Origin: Alkalicoccobacillus plakortidis
Lineage (GTDB): Bacteria; Bacillota; Bacilli; Bacillales; Bacillaceae_D
Direction of reading: 5' to 3'
DNA length: 64,000 nt
Assembly: GCF_023703085.1 (NCBI RefSeq)
Contig: NZ_JAMQJY010000005.1
Span: 1-64,000 of the forward strand
In this document: one piece after another, positions 26,528-35,354 of the stretch
Layout: every line of letters begins with the position of its first letter
Numbering within the stretch: the first letter of the stretch is position 1
Made by a program: the position numbers and the translations under genes
The notes under the pieces: generated by a model
What the model was told of the DNA's origin: nothing
The model's input: only the letters and a program-made list of their open reading frames with translations
Databases searched by the model: none

Positions 26528-29206
26528 TTATTCTTTTCTTCTACCAAATAATCTTGCTGCGAATCCGCTTAACATTGCGAATAATCCAGCTGCCCCGTAT
26601 GCCCAAACATGTGTAGCAGTTTTAGGAAGCTTTTCCCCTTCTTTGTCAGCATCGGAGTCGGCATCCGCATCGGCATCGGCATCGGCGTCAGCATCGGCAT
26701 CCGCATCAGCGTCGGCATCCGCATCAGCATCGGCGTCCGCATCGGCATCCGCATCCGCATCCGCATCAGCGTCGGCATCCGCATCAGCATCAGCATCGGC
26801 ATCGGCGTCAGCATCAGCGTCGGCATCGGCATCGGCGTCAGCATCGGCGTCCGCATCGGCATCGGCGTCAGCATCAGCGTCGGCATCAGCGTCGGCATCC
26901 GCATCGGCATCCGCATCGGCATCGGCGTCAGCATCTCCTTCTTCAACAGGGAGAACTCTAACAAATGATGATTCACTTTGTTGATCATTTTCATCTATTT
27001 GATAAAACTCAATGATTGTCCCCGCAGGAAGTGATTCTTCCAATTCGATTGTAAAGACACCATTATTATCAATGATTATTTCATCAAAAATTCTTATACT
27101 AGTTACTTCACTTGATCCAATAATTTCTCCATTAACTAATACAAATACTGTTGATCCTACTAAGCCTTCACCAGTTAGAATTAATTCATCTTCATATACA
27201 ACAGTACTTACAGGAGAATCAGGAAAAACCCCTTCATCTGGCGAATCTCCATCGCCATCCGCATCGGCGTCAGCATCCGCATCAGCATCCGCATCGGCAT
27301 CGGCATCGGCATCGGCATCGGCGTCAGCATCCGCATCCGCATCAGCATCAGCATCGGCGTCAGCATCAGCATCGGCGTCGGCGTCGGCATCAGCATCGGC
27401 GTCGGCGTCGGCATCCGCATCGGCGTCAGCGTCAGCATCCGCATCCGCATCAGCATCAGCATCCGCATCGGCGTCAGCATCAGCATCGGCGTCAGCATCC
27501 GCATCGGCATCGGCGTCGGCATCCGCATCGGCGTCAGCATCCGCATCGGCATCAGCATCAGCATCAGCGTCGGCGTCGGCATCAGCATCGGCGTCAGCGT
27601 CAGCATCCGCATCCGCATCGGCATCCGCATCAGCATCGGCATCGGCGTCAGCATCCGCATCGGCGTCAGCATCCGCATCGGCATCGGCGTCGGCATCCGC
27701 ATCGGCGTCAGCATCCGCATCGGCATCAGCATCAGCATCAGCGTCGGCGTCGGCATCCGCATCGGCGTCAGCGTCAGCATCCGCATCCGCATCGGCATCC
27801 GCATCCGCATCGGCATCGGCGTCCGCATCCGCATCCGCATCAGCATCGGCATCAGCATCAGCATCAGCATCAGCATCAGCATCGGCGTCGGCATCCGCAT
27901 CAGCATCCGCATCGGCGTCAGCATCAGCATCGGCATCCGCATCGGCGTCGGCGTCGGCATCAGCGTCCGCATCGGCGTCCGCATCCGCATCCGCATCCGC
28001 GTCAGCGTCCGCATCGGCGTCAGCATCCGCGTCAGCGTCAGCATCCGCATCAGCATCGGCGTCGGCATCAGCGTCGGCATCCGCATCAGCATCCGCATCG
28101 GCGTCCGCATCCGCATCGGCGTCCGCATCAGCATCCGCATCGGCGTCCGCATCCGCATCGGCGTCCGCATCCGCATCCGCGTCACTCTCATCATCAAAAA
28201 TGAGTGTCGTTTCTGCTCCACCTTCGCGAATTAAATTGAAGATATCTGCATCAATGATCGGTTCATTTATCGCGGCTGCATTAATTGTTGCTTCTGGAAC
28301 CAGAGGATCACTTATTTCAGTTTGTAAATTAAATTCGGTATTCCCTAACAAATTCGCATCTAATGCATCAGTTAAAACATCACTACTACCATCAGCTATA
28401 TTATCAAGTAGATCAAACAATGGGTTCGCCACATTTTTCAACGCTTCAATGGCTGTACTGACTCCAGGCACTATTCCACTGTATTCTAACTCATTAACCG
28501 CCTCTCTTAATGGATCAAATAAACTTGTGTAAGCATCTCGTACGTATTCGCCCAAGCCTTCACTGAAATCAACTGTAACGGTACTTCCATCTTCTGAAAC
28601 AACCCCATCTACAGTAACTTCATATGAACCGAGCTCTTGAGCATTTTGAATCGATTCGAACGCGGTGTTGAGTGGATCTAAATCGATTATATTATTAATG
28701 TTAGGTATATTTGTTAATGTATTAATAGCTCCGCCCACAGTATTAACCAATGTTGAGATACCAGGAACATCACCTGGGGTAATAGCGGTTAGCTGAGCCT
28801 GGACTGTCACAGTCGGCTGCCCAATCACTGTTCCTTGCAATTCTTCTGGTAATGTGAAGACAACAACTTTGTCATCTAACAATCCCACTTCAGCAACTCC
28901 ATTACCTTCAAGAGTTAAATCGATGTCATAATTCCCGGCTTCATTCTTTTCTTGTTGTTCTCCCGTATTTGAACGTAAGGTAGCATTCTGTAAGATTGAA
29001 ATGTTGGCAATTGATTGTGTACTAACCTCTGACGCTAAGGCTACTGAAGGATTTGTTAATGGATTCAGTACATTCACCGTTGGTAAAGCCATATTGGCTG
29101 ATGATAGAACAATTGTTGAAGCTGTAATAATAGCTGCTGTCTTCTTCGCTGTCATTCGACGTTGATTATTCATCTTCTTTTTATAATCAAATTTTCTGTT
29201 TCTCAT
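26528..29206 (-). CDS. LPKTA-anchored cell-wall protein with giant (Asp-Ala)n regions
   Basis: An 892-residue secreted wall protein. A long basic n-region leads to a signal peptide cleaved around ALAS-EV (near residue 60). A folded N-terminal domain of about 290 residues precedes 154 Asp-Ala pairs. Next is a roughly 100-residue Ig-like domain (LTGEGLVGSTVFVLVNG, IDNNGVFTIELEE) and a further 46 Asp-Ala pairs. The end is LPKTA, a hydrophobic helix and RLFGRRKE: a sortase signal. AAGGAGG precedes ATG 29206. The protein would carry about 200 negative charges in repeat alone. Likely substrate of the adjacent class D sortase. Confidence 0.9.
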   Translation of the reverse strand: MRNRKFDYKKKMNNQRRMTAKKTAAIITASTIVLSSANMALPTVNVLNPLTNPSVALASEVSTQSIANISILQNATLRSNTGEQQEKNEAGNYDIDLTLEGNGVAEVGLLDDKVVVFTLPEELQGTVIGQPTVTVQAQLTAITPGDVPGISTLVNTVGGAINTLTNIPNINNIIDLDPLNTAFESIQNAQELGSYEVTVDGVVSEDGSTVTVDFSEGLGEYVRDAYTSLFDPLREAVNELEYSGIVPGVSTAIEALKNVANPLFDLLDNIADGSSDVLTDALDANLLGNTEFNLQTEISDPLVPEATINAAAINEPIIDADIFNLIREGGAETTLIFDDESDADADADADADADADADADADADADADADADADADADADADADADADADADADADADADADADADADADADADADADADADADADADADADADADADADADADADADADADADADADADADADADADADADADADADADADADADADADADADADADADADADADADADADADADADADADADADADADADADADADADADADADADADADADADADADADADADADADADADADADADADADADADADADADADADADADADADADADADADADADADADADADADADADADADADADADADADADADGDGDSPDEGVFPDSPVSTVVYEDELILTGEGLVGSTVFVLVNGEIIGSSEVTSIRIFDEIIIDNNGVFTIELEESLPAGTIIEFYQIDENDQQSESSFVRVLPVEEGDADADADADADADADADADADADADADADADADADADADADADADADADADADADADADADADADADADADADADADADADADADADADADADSDADKEGEKLPKTATHVWAYGAAGLFAMLSGFAARLFGRRKE
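26660..26935 (-). repeat. (GAY-GCN)46 hexanucleotide repeat encoding (Asp-Ala)46
   Basis: Forty-six consecutive Asp-Ala codon pairs (276 bp) near the 3' end of the surface protein gene. Both Asp codons and Ala codons GCT, GCC and GCG occur; GCA is not seen. Confidence 0.95.
27260..28183 (-). repeat. (GAY-GCN)154 hexanucleotide repeat encoding (Asp-Ala)154
   Basis: A 924-bp run of pure Asp-Ala codon pairs. Synonymous third bases vary. A block at about 27484-27630 recurs at 27658-27804 (offset 174 bp, 58 codons) with a single mismatch, showing recent internal segment duplication. Confidence 0.92.
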
Positions 29207-29696
29207 TGAGATCCTCCTTATTATTCCTTTTTTTGTTCCAAGGTTACCTATCTAATCTTTTGCCCCCTTCTGTTTAAAATCCTCATTGTAAAATATAGAG
29301 GTTTGTCCAAAAACAGAATAACAAGTCGAATAAGATCAAAAAATAGGTACTTCACATGAAACTTTTTAAATTATAAGAATAATCTCGCCGAGCACAACTT
29401 TCGTAATGTTTTTAACGTAACTGTAACCATTGATATGTTCATGTTTTTTTAATGGTATATATTATAAAAGACTACATTTCACAAAACAAACCAATCACAT
29501 TGGGAAAATGTGTTTCTGCGATCTAACTCATAATTAATTCATTTAAAAACAGAACGAAGATGGTTCTATACTTTGACTCATTTCCAACTTTCATAAGATT
29601 TATATCCTATCAAGAGAAATAAATTAGGTTTAACTAAAGGATTGTACGATCTAGTGTATTTTTGTTTGATATAAGCGAATAAGTACATAAAAAAAA

Positions 29697-29771
29697 TCCA
29701 CCGTTTTTCCTGGTGGAATAAGAGGATTACCTGGAGATGAATTAGCATTACATATTAGGGTAGATATTTAG
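29697..29771 (+). pseudogene. Remnant of a duplicated tautomerase gene (C-terminal fragment)
   Basis: The stretch CCACCGTTTTTCC...GGTGGAA followed by AGAGGATTACCTGGAGATG resembles two separate parts of the intact tautomerase gene at 30070-30340 with the middle deleted; its end reads RGLPGDELALHIRVDI then TAG. No start or open frame is left. Confidence 0.7.
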
Positions 29772-29786
29772 CCTTAAGAAGACGAT

Positions 29787-29884
29787 TAAAACTTATTTTA
29801 TGGCTCTTGTCTAAATCACTTTAAAAACAACTAGTAGGGCTACCAGTAAAAAGAGGCGTGCAGATAGTTCAATGAAAAAGAGGG
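29787..29884 (-). pseudogene. Remnant of a duplicated small membrane protein gene
   Basis: On the minus strand a frame reads FIELSARLFLLVALLVVFKVI then TAG, closely matching residues of the intact 42-residue gene at 30351-30479. Its N-terminal part and start are missing. It sits next to the tautomerase remnant in the same arrangement as the intact pair. Confidence 0.65.
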
Positions 29885-29950
29885 ATGACGTATACACTAT
29901 AGAACTAGTATACTATCAAATACGCATAATTTAGAAAGGACTGACGTTAC

Positions 29951-30340
29951 TTGGGACAAATTAAAATCTATGGTATAAAAGAACGATTAACCCCCATAAA
30001 AGAAACGCTCTCCGATGTTATTCATTCTTGTTTAATTGATGCATTCGAATACCCCCATAATAAAAAATTCCACCGTTTTTTCCCGATGGAACAAGAAAAT
30101 TTTTATTTCGAAAGCAATCGAACAATGGCCTATACCATCATTGAAATTAGTATCTTTGAGGGTAGAAGTGTAGAAGCCAAAAAAAGGTTAATAAATCTGC
30201 TTATTGCACGGATAGATAACAAACTGAAAATATCTCCTCAAGACATTGAAATCACGATCTTTGAGACACCAAAACACAACTGGGGCATACGGGGATTACC
30301 TGGAGATGAATTAGCATTACATTATAAGGTAAATATTTAG
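29951..30340 (+). CDS. Tautomerase-superfamily protein
   Basis: A 129-residue tautomerase_2-like protein: QIKIYGIKERLTPIKETLSD, FHRFFPMEQENFYFES, IEISIFEGRSVEAKKRLI, and TPKHNWGIRGLPGDE. It starts at TTG after AAAGGA. Superfamily enzymes use an N-terminal Pro as catalytic base after Met removal; here residue 2 is Gly (TTGGGA), so activity by the usual route is doubtful unless the start is misread. A decayed second copy lies 180 bp upstream. Confidence 0.8.
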   Translation: MGQIKIYGIKERLTPIKETLSDVIHSCLIDAFEYPHNKKFHRFFPMEQENFYFESNRTMAYTIIEISIFEGRSVEAKKRLINLLIARIDNKLKISPQDIEITIFETPKHNWGIRGLPGDELALHYKVNI

Positions 30341-30350
30341 CCAATACTTG

Positions 30351-30479
30351 TTATGCTACTTTTGTTTTTATCACTTTAAAAACAGTTAGTAAGGCTACTA
30401 GTAAAAAGAGGATTGCAGATAGTTCAAAAATAAAATCACTCCACCTGAATTCAAAGAGTGTTACATCCACTACTGACAT
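30351..30479 (-). CDS. Small single-pass membrane protein, 42 aa
   Basis: ATG 30479 follows GGAGGGAG at seven bases. The product has a short acidic N terminus and one helix (FELSAILFLLVALLTVF). Convergent with the tautomerase gene, 10 bp apart. Preserved as a recognisable duplicate nearby, which supports it being a real gene. Confidence 0.6.
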   Translation of the reverse strand: MSVVDVTLFEFRWSDFIFELSAILFLLVALLTVFKVIKTKVA

Positions 30480-30567
30480 ATCGCATCTCCCTCCTATTCA
30501 CATTATTACTTATTATTGTATCATATCAAGGGAATGAAGTTTTTAAGTACATCTGTTTCGAACAAAA

Positions 30568-30598
30568 AACCGCCAAACTAATCAATCGTTTGACGGTC
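30568..30598 (-). terminator. Terminator of the ene-reductase operon
   Basis: Minus strand: GACCGTCAAACG ... AGTTTGGCGGTTTTTT, a stem of CCGCCAAAC/GTTTGACGG type followed by T6, 16 bases after the last gene. Confidence 0.75.
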
Positions 30599-30613
30599 AA
30601 ATACGTTTAGTTT

Positions 30614-31676
30614 TTATTCATTCTTGAATGGATAATCGGTGTAGCCTTTTGCCCCTCCAGTGTATAACGTGGTTGGATCAGGTTCATTAAAAGGCCCATT
30701 CTCCTCTAATCTTTCAATAAAATCAGGATTAGCAAGTGCCCAAACTCCCACTGATGCAATATCAGCCATGCCATTATCTAAGTCAACCGAAAGTTGATCA
30801 AGTGGACGGCCCATTCTATTTACGATGAGTGGTTGAGTCCACAATTGACGAATTTCTTTTAATAATGGTTCATTTCCAAAATGCATAAGATGAAGATAAG
30901 CCATACTAAGATTACTTAATTCTCCAATTAAATAACGATAGACTTCATTGCCTGAGTCACCTTCCACTATTCCATTCAGTGTGCCTTCAGGCGAAAACCT
31001 AATACCCGTTTTTTCTGCGCCAATTTCCTCAATAACAGCCTTAGTTACTTCAATTGCAAATCTAGCACGATTCTCGACCGTACCTCCATATTCATCCTTT
31101 CTATGATTAGCATTTTCACTTAAAAATTGTTGAATTAAGTATCCATTTGCTCCATGAATCTCCACTCCATCAGCACCAGCTTTAATTGCTGCAGCCGCTG
31201 CAGAACGAAACTCCTTTACGACTTCTTGAATTTCTTCCTTACTTAATTCTCTAGGTGTTGGTATATCTTTCATACCCTCAGCCGTAAACATCTCTGCTCC
31301 AGGCGCAATAGCCGATGGAGCTACGGGTTGGCGGTGATGTGGTGTGTTATCAGGATGAGAAACACGTCCCGCATGCATTAGTTGAATGAAAATGCGGCCA
31401 CCCTCGTTATGAACTCGGCTCGTTACCTTTTTCCAAGCCATCGATATGAGCTTGTGTATAAATTCCCGGTGTATTTAAATATCCTTGGCCATCATCTGAG
31501 GGTTGGGTTCCTTCTGTTATGATTAAGCCAAATGAAGAACGTTGTCCATAATACTCTGCTGCTAACTCTCCAGGTGTACCATCAACCTGCGCTCTACTTC
31601 TAGTCATTGGTGCCATAGCTAGTCTGTTTTTTAATAAAATGTTCCCTATTTTAGTTTCTTCATATACTTTTTTCAT
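30614..31676 (-). CDS. Old yellow enzyme-type ene-reductase with one-base frameshift
   Basis: The 5' part reads LKNRLAMAPMTRSRA and QRSSFGLIITEGTQPS; the 3' part reads IFIQLMHAGRVSHPDN, GADGVEIHGANGYLIQQFLS, and DEYGGTVENRARF. These are FMN-binding and substrate His-Asn motifs of the NemA/OYE family. At 31433-31438 CCAAGC should be CCAGC: with one base removed the join reads AHIDGWKKVTSRVH, the family consensus. Intact length would be about 354 residues. NAD(P)H-dependent reduction of activated C=C bonds. Confidence 0.85.
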
Positions 31677-31793
31677 CGTTATTCTCCTTTTTCTTATACA
31701 TTTATCCTCTTCTTTTTAAGAAGACACCTCGACCATTTGCTATCACATTTTGAAATAAAGACAACCAAACATTGTGGTTTGGGTTGGGCGATT

Positions 31794-32939
31794 TCAACTT
31801 GCCCATTCTCGCCAGCTGTTGTTCATACAGCCTAGTTCTATCATAGAAGCGGTTTTATCTACCATTTTAATTCCCGTGCGAATCGGTTTAGTCTGAATCG
31901 TTTCATACGTACCTTGAAAGATCCTATTTGGTAAATCAGGTAGAAGTGCAAGTGGTTTTGCAATACCAATCATATCGACAGCTCCACTTTCTATCGCTTC
32001 TGTCATGCCAACTTCTGTGCGAAACCCTCCGGTTACAACAAGTGGCGTAGGGATTAATTCTTTTGCCTTACTCGCAAATTCTATAAAATAAGCTTCTCGT
32101 TTCTTTGTTGATTCTTTGACTTCGGCTACTAGCATCTTGGGATTCTCATAGTTGCCTCCCGATATCTCAATCAGATCGATGCCGATTTCGGACATTCTCT
32201 TAAGAACCTCTATCGATTCCTCTTCCGTGAAACCACCACGTTGAAAATCAGCTGAATTTAACTTGATACCAATTGGATATACATCTCCGACTTGCTTTCG
32301 TATTTCTTTATACGTTTCAAGTAGAAACCTCATGCGATTTTCTAGGTTTCCACCCCACTTATCTGTTCGCTGATTATAGTGTGGAGACAAGAACTGACTA
32401 ATTAGATATCCATGTGCTGCATGAATTTGTACTCCAGTAAATCCAGCTTTTTTAGCAACCCTTGCAGCCTCTCCAAAACGAGTAATCAGCTCTTCAATTT
32501 CATTATCTAGAAGAGCGCGTGGTTGGTTAAAGAAGGTTCCTAGATCACCTGAAAGTGAAACAGCACTTGGAGCTACAGGTTCCTTTGATAAGGTTTTAGG
32601 TGACTGCCCACCTGGATGATTAAGCTGCATCCAAAGATGTGTTCCTCCTTTGGTGCCCGCTTCTGCCCACTTTTTGAGCATGTCTAAATCACGTTCATCC
32701 TCCACAACCACGTTCCCGGGTTCTCCCAATGCTTTCCGATCAATCATTACATTTCCTGTCATAACAAGACCGGCCCCGCCCTTAGCCCACGTTTCATATA
32801 AGTGAATTAAGGACTTTGACGTATTATGATTTTTTGAAGCCAATGCTTCACTCATTGCTGATTTAAAGAAACGATTCTTAATGGTTGTGCCATTTGAAAG
32901 GTGTAGTTCATTAGCTAGAATAGATTGACTCTGTTTCAT
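31794..32939 (-). CDS. NADH:flavin oxidoreductase (OYE family)
   Basis: A 381-residue FMN TIM barrel: LSNGTTIKNRFFKSAMSEAL, WMQLNHPGGQSPK, GVQIHAAHGYLISQFLSPHYN, WGGNLENRMRF, and PLVVTGGFRT. Second ene-reductase of the cluster, 117 bp from the first. Preceded by the operator-like palindrome at 32966-32981. Confidence 0.88.
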   Translation of the reverse strand: MKQSQSILANELHLSNGTTIKNRFFKSAMSEALASKNHNTSKSLIHLYETWAKGGAGLVMTGNVMIDRKALGEPGNVVVEDERDLDMLKKWAEAGTKGGTHLWMQLNHPGGQSPKTLSKEPVAPSAVSLSGDLGTFFNQPRALLDNEIEELITRFGEAARVAKKAGFTGVQIHAAHGYLISQFLSPHYNQRTDKWGGNLENRMRFLLETYKEIRKQVGDVYPIGIKLNSADFQRGGFTEEESIEVLKRMSEIGIDLIEISGGNYENPKMLVAEVKESTKKREAYFIEFASKAKELIPTPLVVTGGFRTEVGMTEAIESGAVDMIGIAKPLALLPDLPNRIFQGTYETIQTKPIRTGIKMVDKTASMIELGCMNNSWREWAS

Positions 32940-32965
32940 TGTGTCCCCCCTTTCTAGGAAATTTT

Positions 32966-32981
32966 TAGAACGTTCATTCTA
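32966..32981. promoter_or_regulatory. Operator-like palindrome upstream of ene-reductase gene
   Basis: TAGAACGTTCATTCTA is an imperfect palindrome also found (14 of 16 bases, complement) at 34425-34440 upstream of the TetR gene. Confidence 0.5.
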
Positions 32982-32994
32982 AAATAAACAAAAA

Positions 32995-33746
32995 TTAAAA
33001 TCCAAACGATGGATAGATTTGCTTTCTTAACTGAAATTCATACTTCTCGTCTACAATTCCTACTACTTCGTTGCTGTCATAAAGATTCACCATGAAACCA
33101 AGCCATTTGTTTTGCTGTATGAAATTTAGGTGTTATCAAACTATAATCTACTTTTTCTTCATTACCAGGACTCATAAATTCCGTCTCTGTTATCGTTGGT
33201 GCTAAAATTTTCGCCTTTAACTTTGCTCCAGATTGTTCAAGTTCTGTTGCAAGCCCTTCAGTAAAAGCACTCACATAATACTTAGATGCTGAATACGCAA
33301 CACTGCCAAGAGCAATCATATATCCTAGTGCTGAAGACACATTAATTAATTGAGTACCTTCTACATTTGCGTAGTCTCGTGCATACAATGTTGATAGAAT
33401 TGTTAATGATTGAATGTTTACTTGCAGCATTGTATCGACATTATCTAGATCCTGATTTAAAACAGAAGATGAAGATTCTCCAAGTCCAAGCATTATTGAT
33501 CCACGTCTCAATATCATATTCTTTTAAATGTTGATAAAGGGTATGCGCTTGTTCACTCTGTGACAAATCAGCCGTTTGAATCACTACATCTAATTCCGGA
33601 TTAATCGTTTGAATTGTTGCTTTAAGCTCTTCTAACTTATTTTCTCTTCTAGCGACAATGATTAGATTTTTTCCTTTTGCTGCAAATGCTAAAGCTGACT
33701 CGTACCCTATTCCTGATCTTGCTCCTGTTATGACGGTATACTTCAT
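32995..33746 (-). CDS. SDR oxidoreductase with two one-base frameshifts
   Basis: Start ATG 33746: YTVITGARSGIGYESALAFA. The NNAG motif is broken by an extra base (CCAAGC at 33486-33491): with it removed the frame reads ETWINNAGLGESSSSVLNQ. The catalytic YSASKYYVSAF follows. A second extra base at 33098-33103, when removed, yields a natural C terminus ...GIVDEKYEFQLRK ending at 32995. Product about 249 residues, YqjQ-like family. Confidence 0.8.
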
Positions 33747-33769
33747 TATAATCTCTCCTATAAGCTTAT

Positions 33770-34345
33770 TTATTCTAAAGTAGATAATGTTAAATCCACA
33801 ATTGATTCCATTTTTTTCTGATCTTCCATAGTCTTTGCTAATACTCGTAATCCTACTAATGAGTTATGGATAAAGTGAGATAACCCTTTAGCATCAAGGC
33901 TTTTAGATATTTCTCCTGTTTCTTGTCCGTATATTAATAGATCATAAAAAAGTATTTCTGTCTTCTCAAACATTTCCGTAACCCTTTTTGATACTTCTTG
34001 ATCAAGTAATGATAACTCCACTGCTGCATTCACGGTCAAACAACCTTTTGGATACTGATCATCTGAGTGAATCACAACCTCAAAGACATCTCTTATCGCT
34101 TGTTTAACCATAATTGTTGATTCTATTTTTTTCTGTATTCTTGTTGTGATTGTTTCCTCATAATGCATTAAAGCTTTCATAAAAAGAGCACGCTTATCAC
34201 CAAAAGTGTCATAGATACTTCTACGATGGATATCCATATGGTCAACCAGATCCTGTAGAGATGTTTTCTCATACCCTTGCTTCCAGAATACTTCCATTGC
34301 TTTATTCAACACTTCTTGTTCATCAAACTCTTTATTTCTTGCCAT
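33770..34345 (-). CDS. TetR/AcrR-family regulator of the ene-reductase/SDR cluster
   Basis: HTH region at residues 8-53 (EVLNKAMEVFWKQGYEKTSLQDLVDHM, HRRSIYDTFGDKRALF) and a helical ligand domain. First gene of the operon with SDR and two ene-reductases. Two similar palindromes (34425-34440, 32966-32981) may be its targets. Confidence 0.85.
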   Translation of the reverse strand: MARNKEFDEQEVLNKAMEVFWKQGYEKTSLQDLVDHMDIHRRSIYDTFGDKRALFMKALMHYEETITTRIQKKIESTIMVKQAIRDVFEVVIHSDDQYPKGCLTVNAAVELSLLDQEVSKRVTEMFEKTEILFYDLLIYGQETGEISKSLDAKGLSHFIHNSLVGLRVLAKTMEDQKKMESIVDLTLSTLE

Positions 34346-34424
34346 GCAACCCCTCCTTTATTTAACGAAGGAATCATTATCATCGAATGATGAATTATAA
34401 TCCTCCTTTCAAACTATTCTATTC

Positions 34425-34440
34425 GAGAATGATCGTTCTA
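34425..34440. promoter_or_regulatory. Candidate TetR operator, copy upstream of tetR
   Basis: GAGAATGATCGTTCTA; its complement matches TAGAACGTTCATTCTA at 32966 in 14 of 16 positions. A further half-like site TTCTAGAATGA is at 34455. Confidence 0.5.
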
Positions 34441-34552
34441 AAATGAATGATAACAGTTCTAGAATGATTAGTAAAGAATTTTTGTTCTGTCTTTACATAT
34501 ACGCACTAACATCAATCTTAGCTTTTACTTATCTAACACTAATTAATTCCAT

Positions 34553-34600
34553 TTGACGCGACACCATTTAGTGTCTTATAATTATGACACTAAATGGTGT
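34553..34600 (+). promoter_or_regulatory. Promoter with paired operator arms for arsR operon
   Basis: TTGACG (34553-34558) and TATAAT (34577-34582) are 18 bp apart. ACACCATTTAGTGTC (34561-34575) and its exact complement GACACTAAATGGTGT (34586-34600) flank the -10 box, a clear site for autorepression by the ArsR-family product. Confidence 0.8.
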
Positions 34601-34628
34601 CAAATATGATAATTAAGGAGAAGGCCGA

Positions 34629-34946
34629 ATGACTGCACTCCAGGAACGTGATGTGTACGTGGCAATTGCGGATCCTACGCGACGAAAAATTGTCCACTTA
34701 TTGGCTCATTCAAATGAACTACCACTGTACGAATTAACGAATCACTTTGAAATGGGACGAACAGCCGTCTCGAAACACCTCAAAATTTTAGATGACGCAA
34801 ACCTAGTGACCAAACGCCGCATAGGAAGAGAAACAAGGTATCAATTTAATCCTGAACCTTTACTAGAAATCAAAAATTGGATCACCTATTACGAACAATT
34901 TTGGACTGAACGAACAAATATACTTAGAGACCTATTGGAGGAATAG
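34629..34946 (+). CDS. ArsR-family regulator
   Basis: 105 residues with the family winged helix: RKIVHLLAHSNELPLYELT, GRTAVSKHLKILDDANLVTKRRIGRETRYQ. No metal-binding Cys, so it probably does not sense metal. Start ATG after AAGGAGAAGG. Followed four bases later by an SRPBCC gene, as in many Bacillus ArsR-SRPBCC pairs. Confidence 0.88.
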   Translation: MTALQERDVYVAIADPTRRKIVHLLAHSNELPLYELTNHFEMGRTAVSKHLKILDDANLVTKRRIGRETRYQFNPEPLLEIKNWITYYEQFWTERTNILRDLLEE

Positions 34947-34949
34947 AAC

Positions 34950-35345
34950 ATGCCAACCATCTCACTTGATTTTCAATTTAAAAGTCCTATTAACAAGGTT
35001 TGGGATGCCTTAACCCATTCAGAAACCTTGGCAAAATGGGTAATGGAGAATAATTTCAGACCTATCGTAGGATATAAATGCCAATTCCACAATAAAAAAA
35101 TTGGATTAACCGTAGAGAGTGAAGTGCTGGTTGTTGATAAACCTAATAAACTATCTTATACGTGGATAGGTGGTCCAATTGACACGATTGTTACCTGGAC
35201 ACTTAGACAAGAGGATGAAATCACTCACCTGCACTTAGAACACACTGGCTTCAAGGAAGAAAACCATGAATTCAACGGAGCAAAATATGGTTGGACAAAT
35301 ATGGTTGAGTCATTAAAAGATGTAGTAGAAAATGAGAGGGGTTAA
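34950..35345 (+). CDS. SRPBCC/AHSA1-type protein
   Basis: 131 residues: DFQFKSPINKVWDALTHSETLAKWVM and GWTNMVESLKDVVEN, the AHSA1 start and C-terminal helix. Cotranscribed with arsR and a flavin reductase-like gene. Ligand unknown. Confidence 0.82.
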   Translation: MPTISLDFQFKSPINKVWDALTHSETLAKWVMENNFRPIVGYKCQFHNKKIGLTVESEVLVVDKPNKLSYTWIGGPIDTIVTWTLRQEDEITHLHLEHTGFKEENHEFNGAKYGWTNMVESLKDVVENERG

Positions 35346-35354
35346 GGTAGATAC

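Noticed and set aside
26643..28532. Long open frames on the plus strand reading Ala-Ser, and Met-Arg/His-Arg repeats in other frames
   Set aside because: Shadows of the GAY-GCN repeat; the minus frame has a signal peptide, sortase signal and ribosome site.
31400..31450. Eleven-base slippage deletion as cause of the ene-reductase frameshift
   Set aside because: Removing a single extra base gives the family consensus GWKKVT directly and matches the same change at ten other loci.
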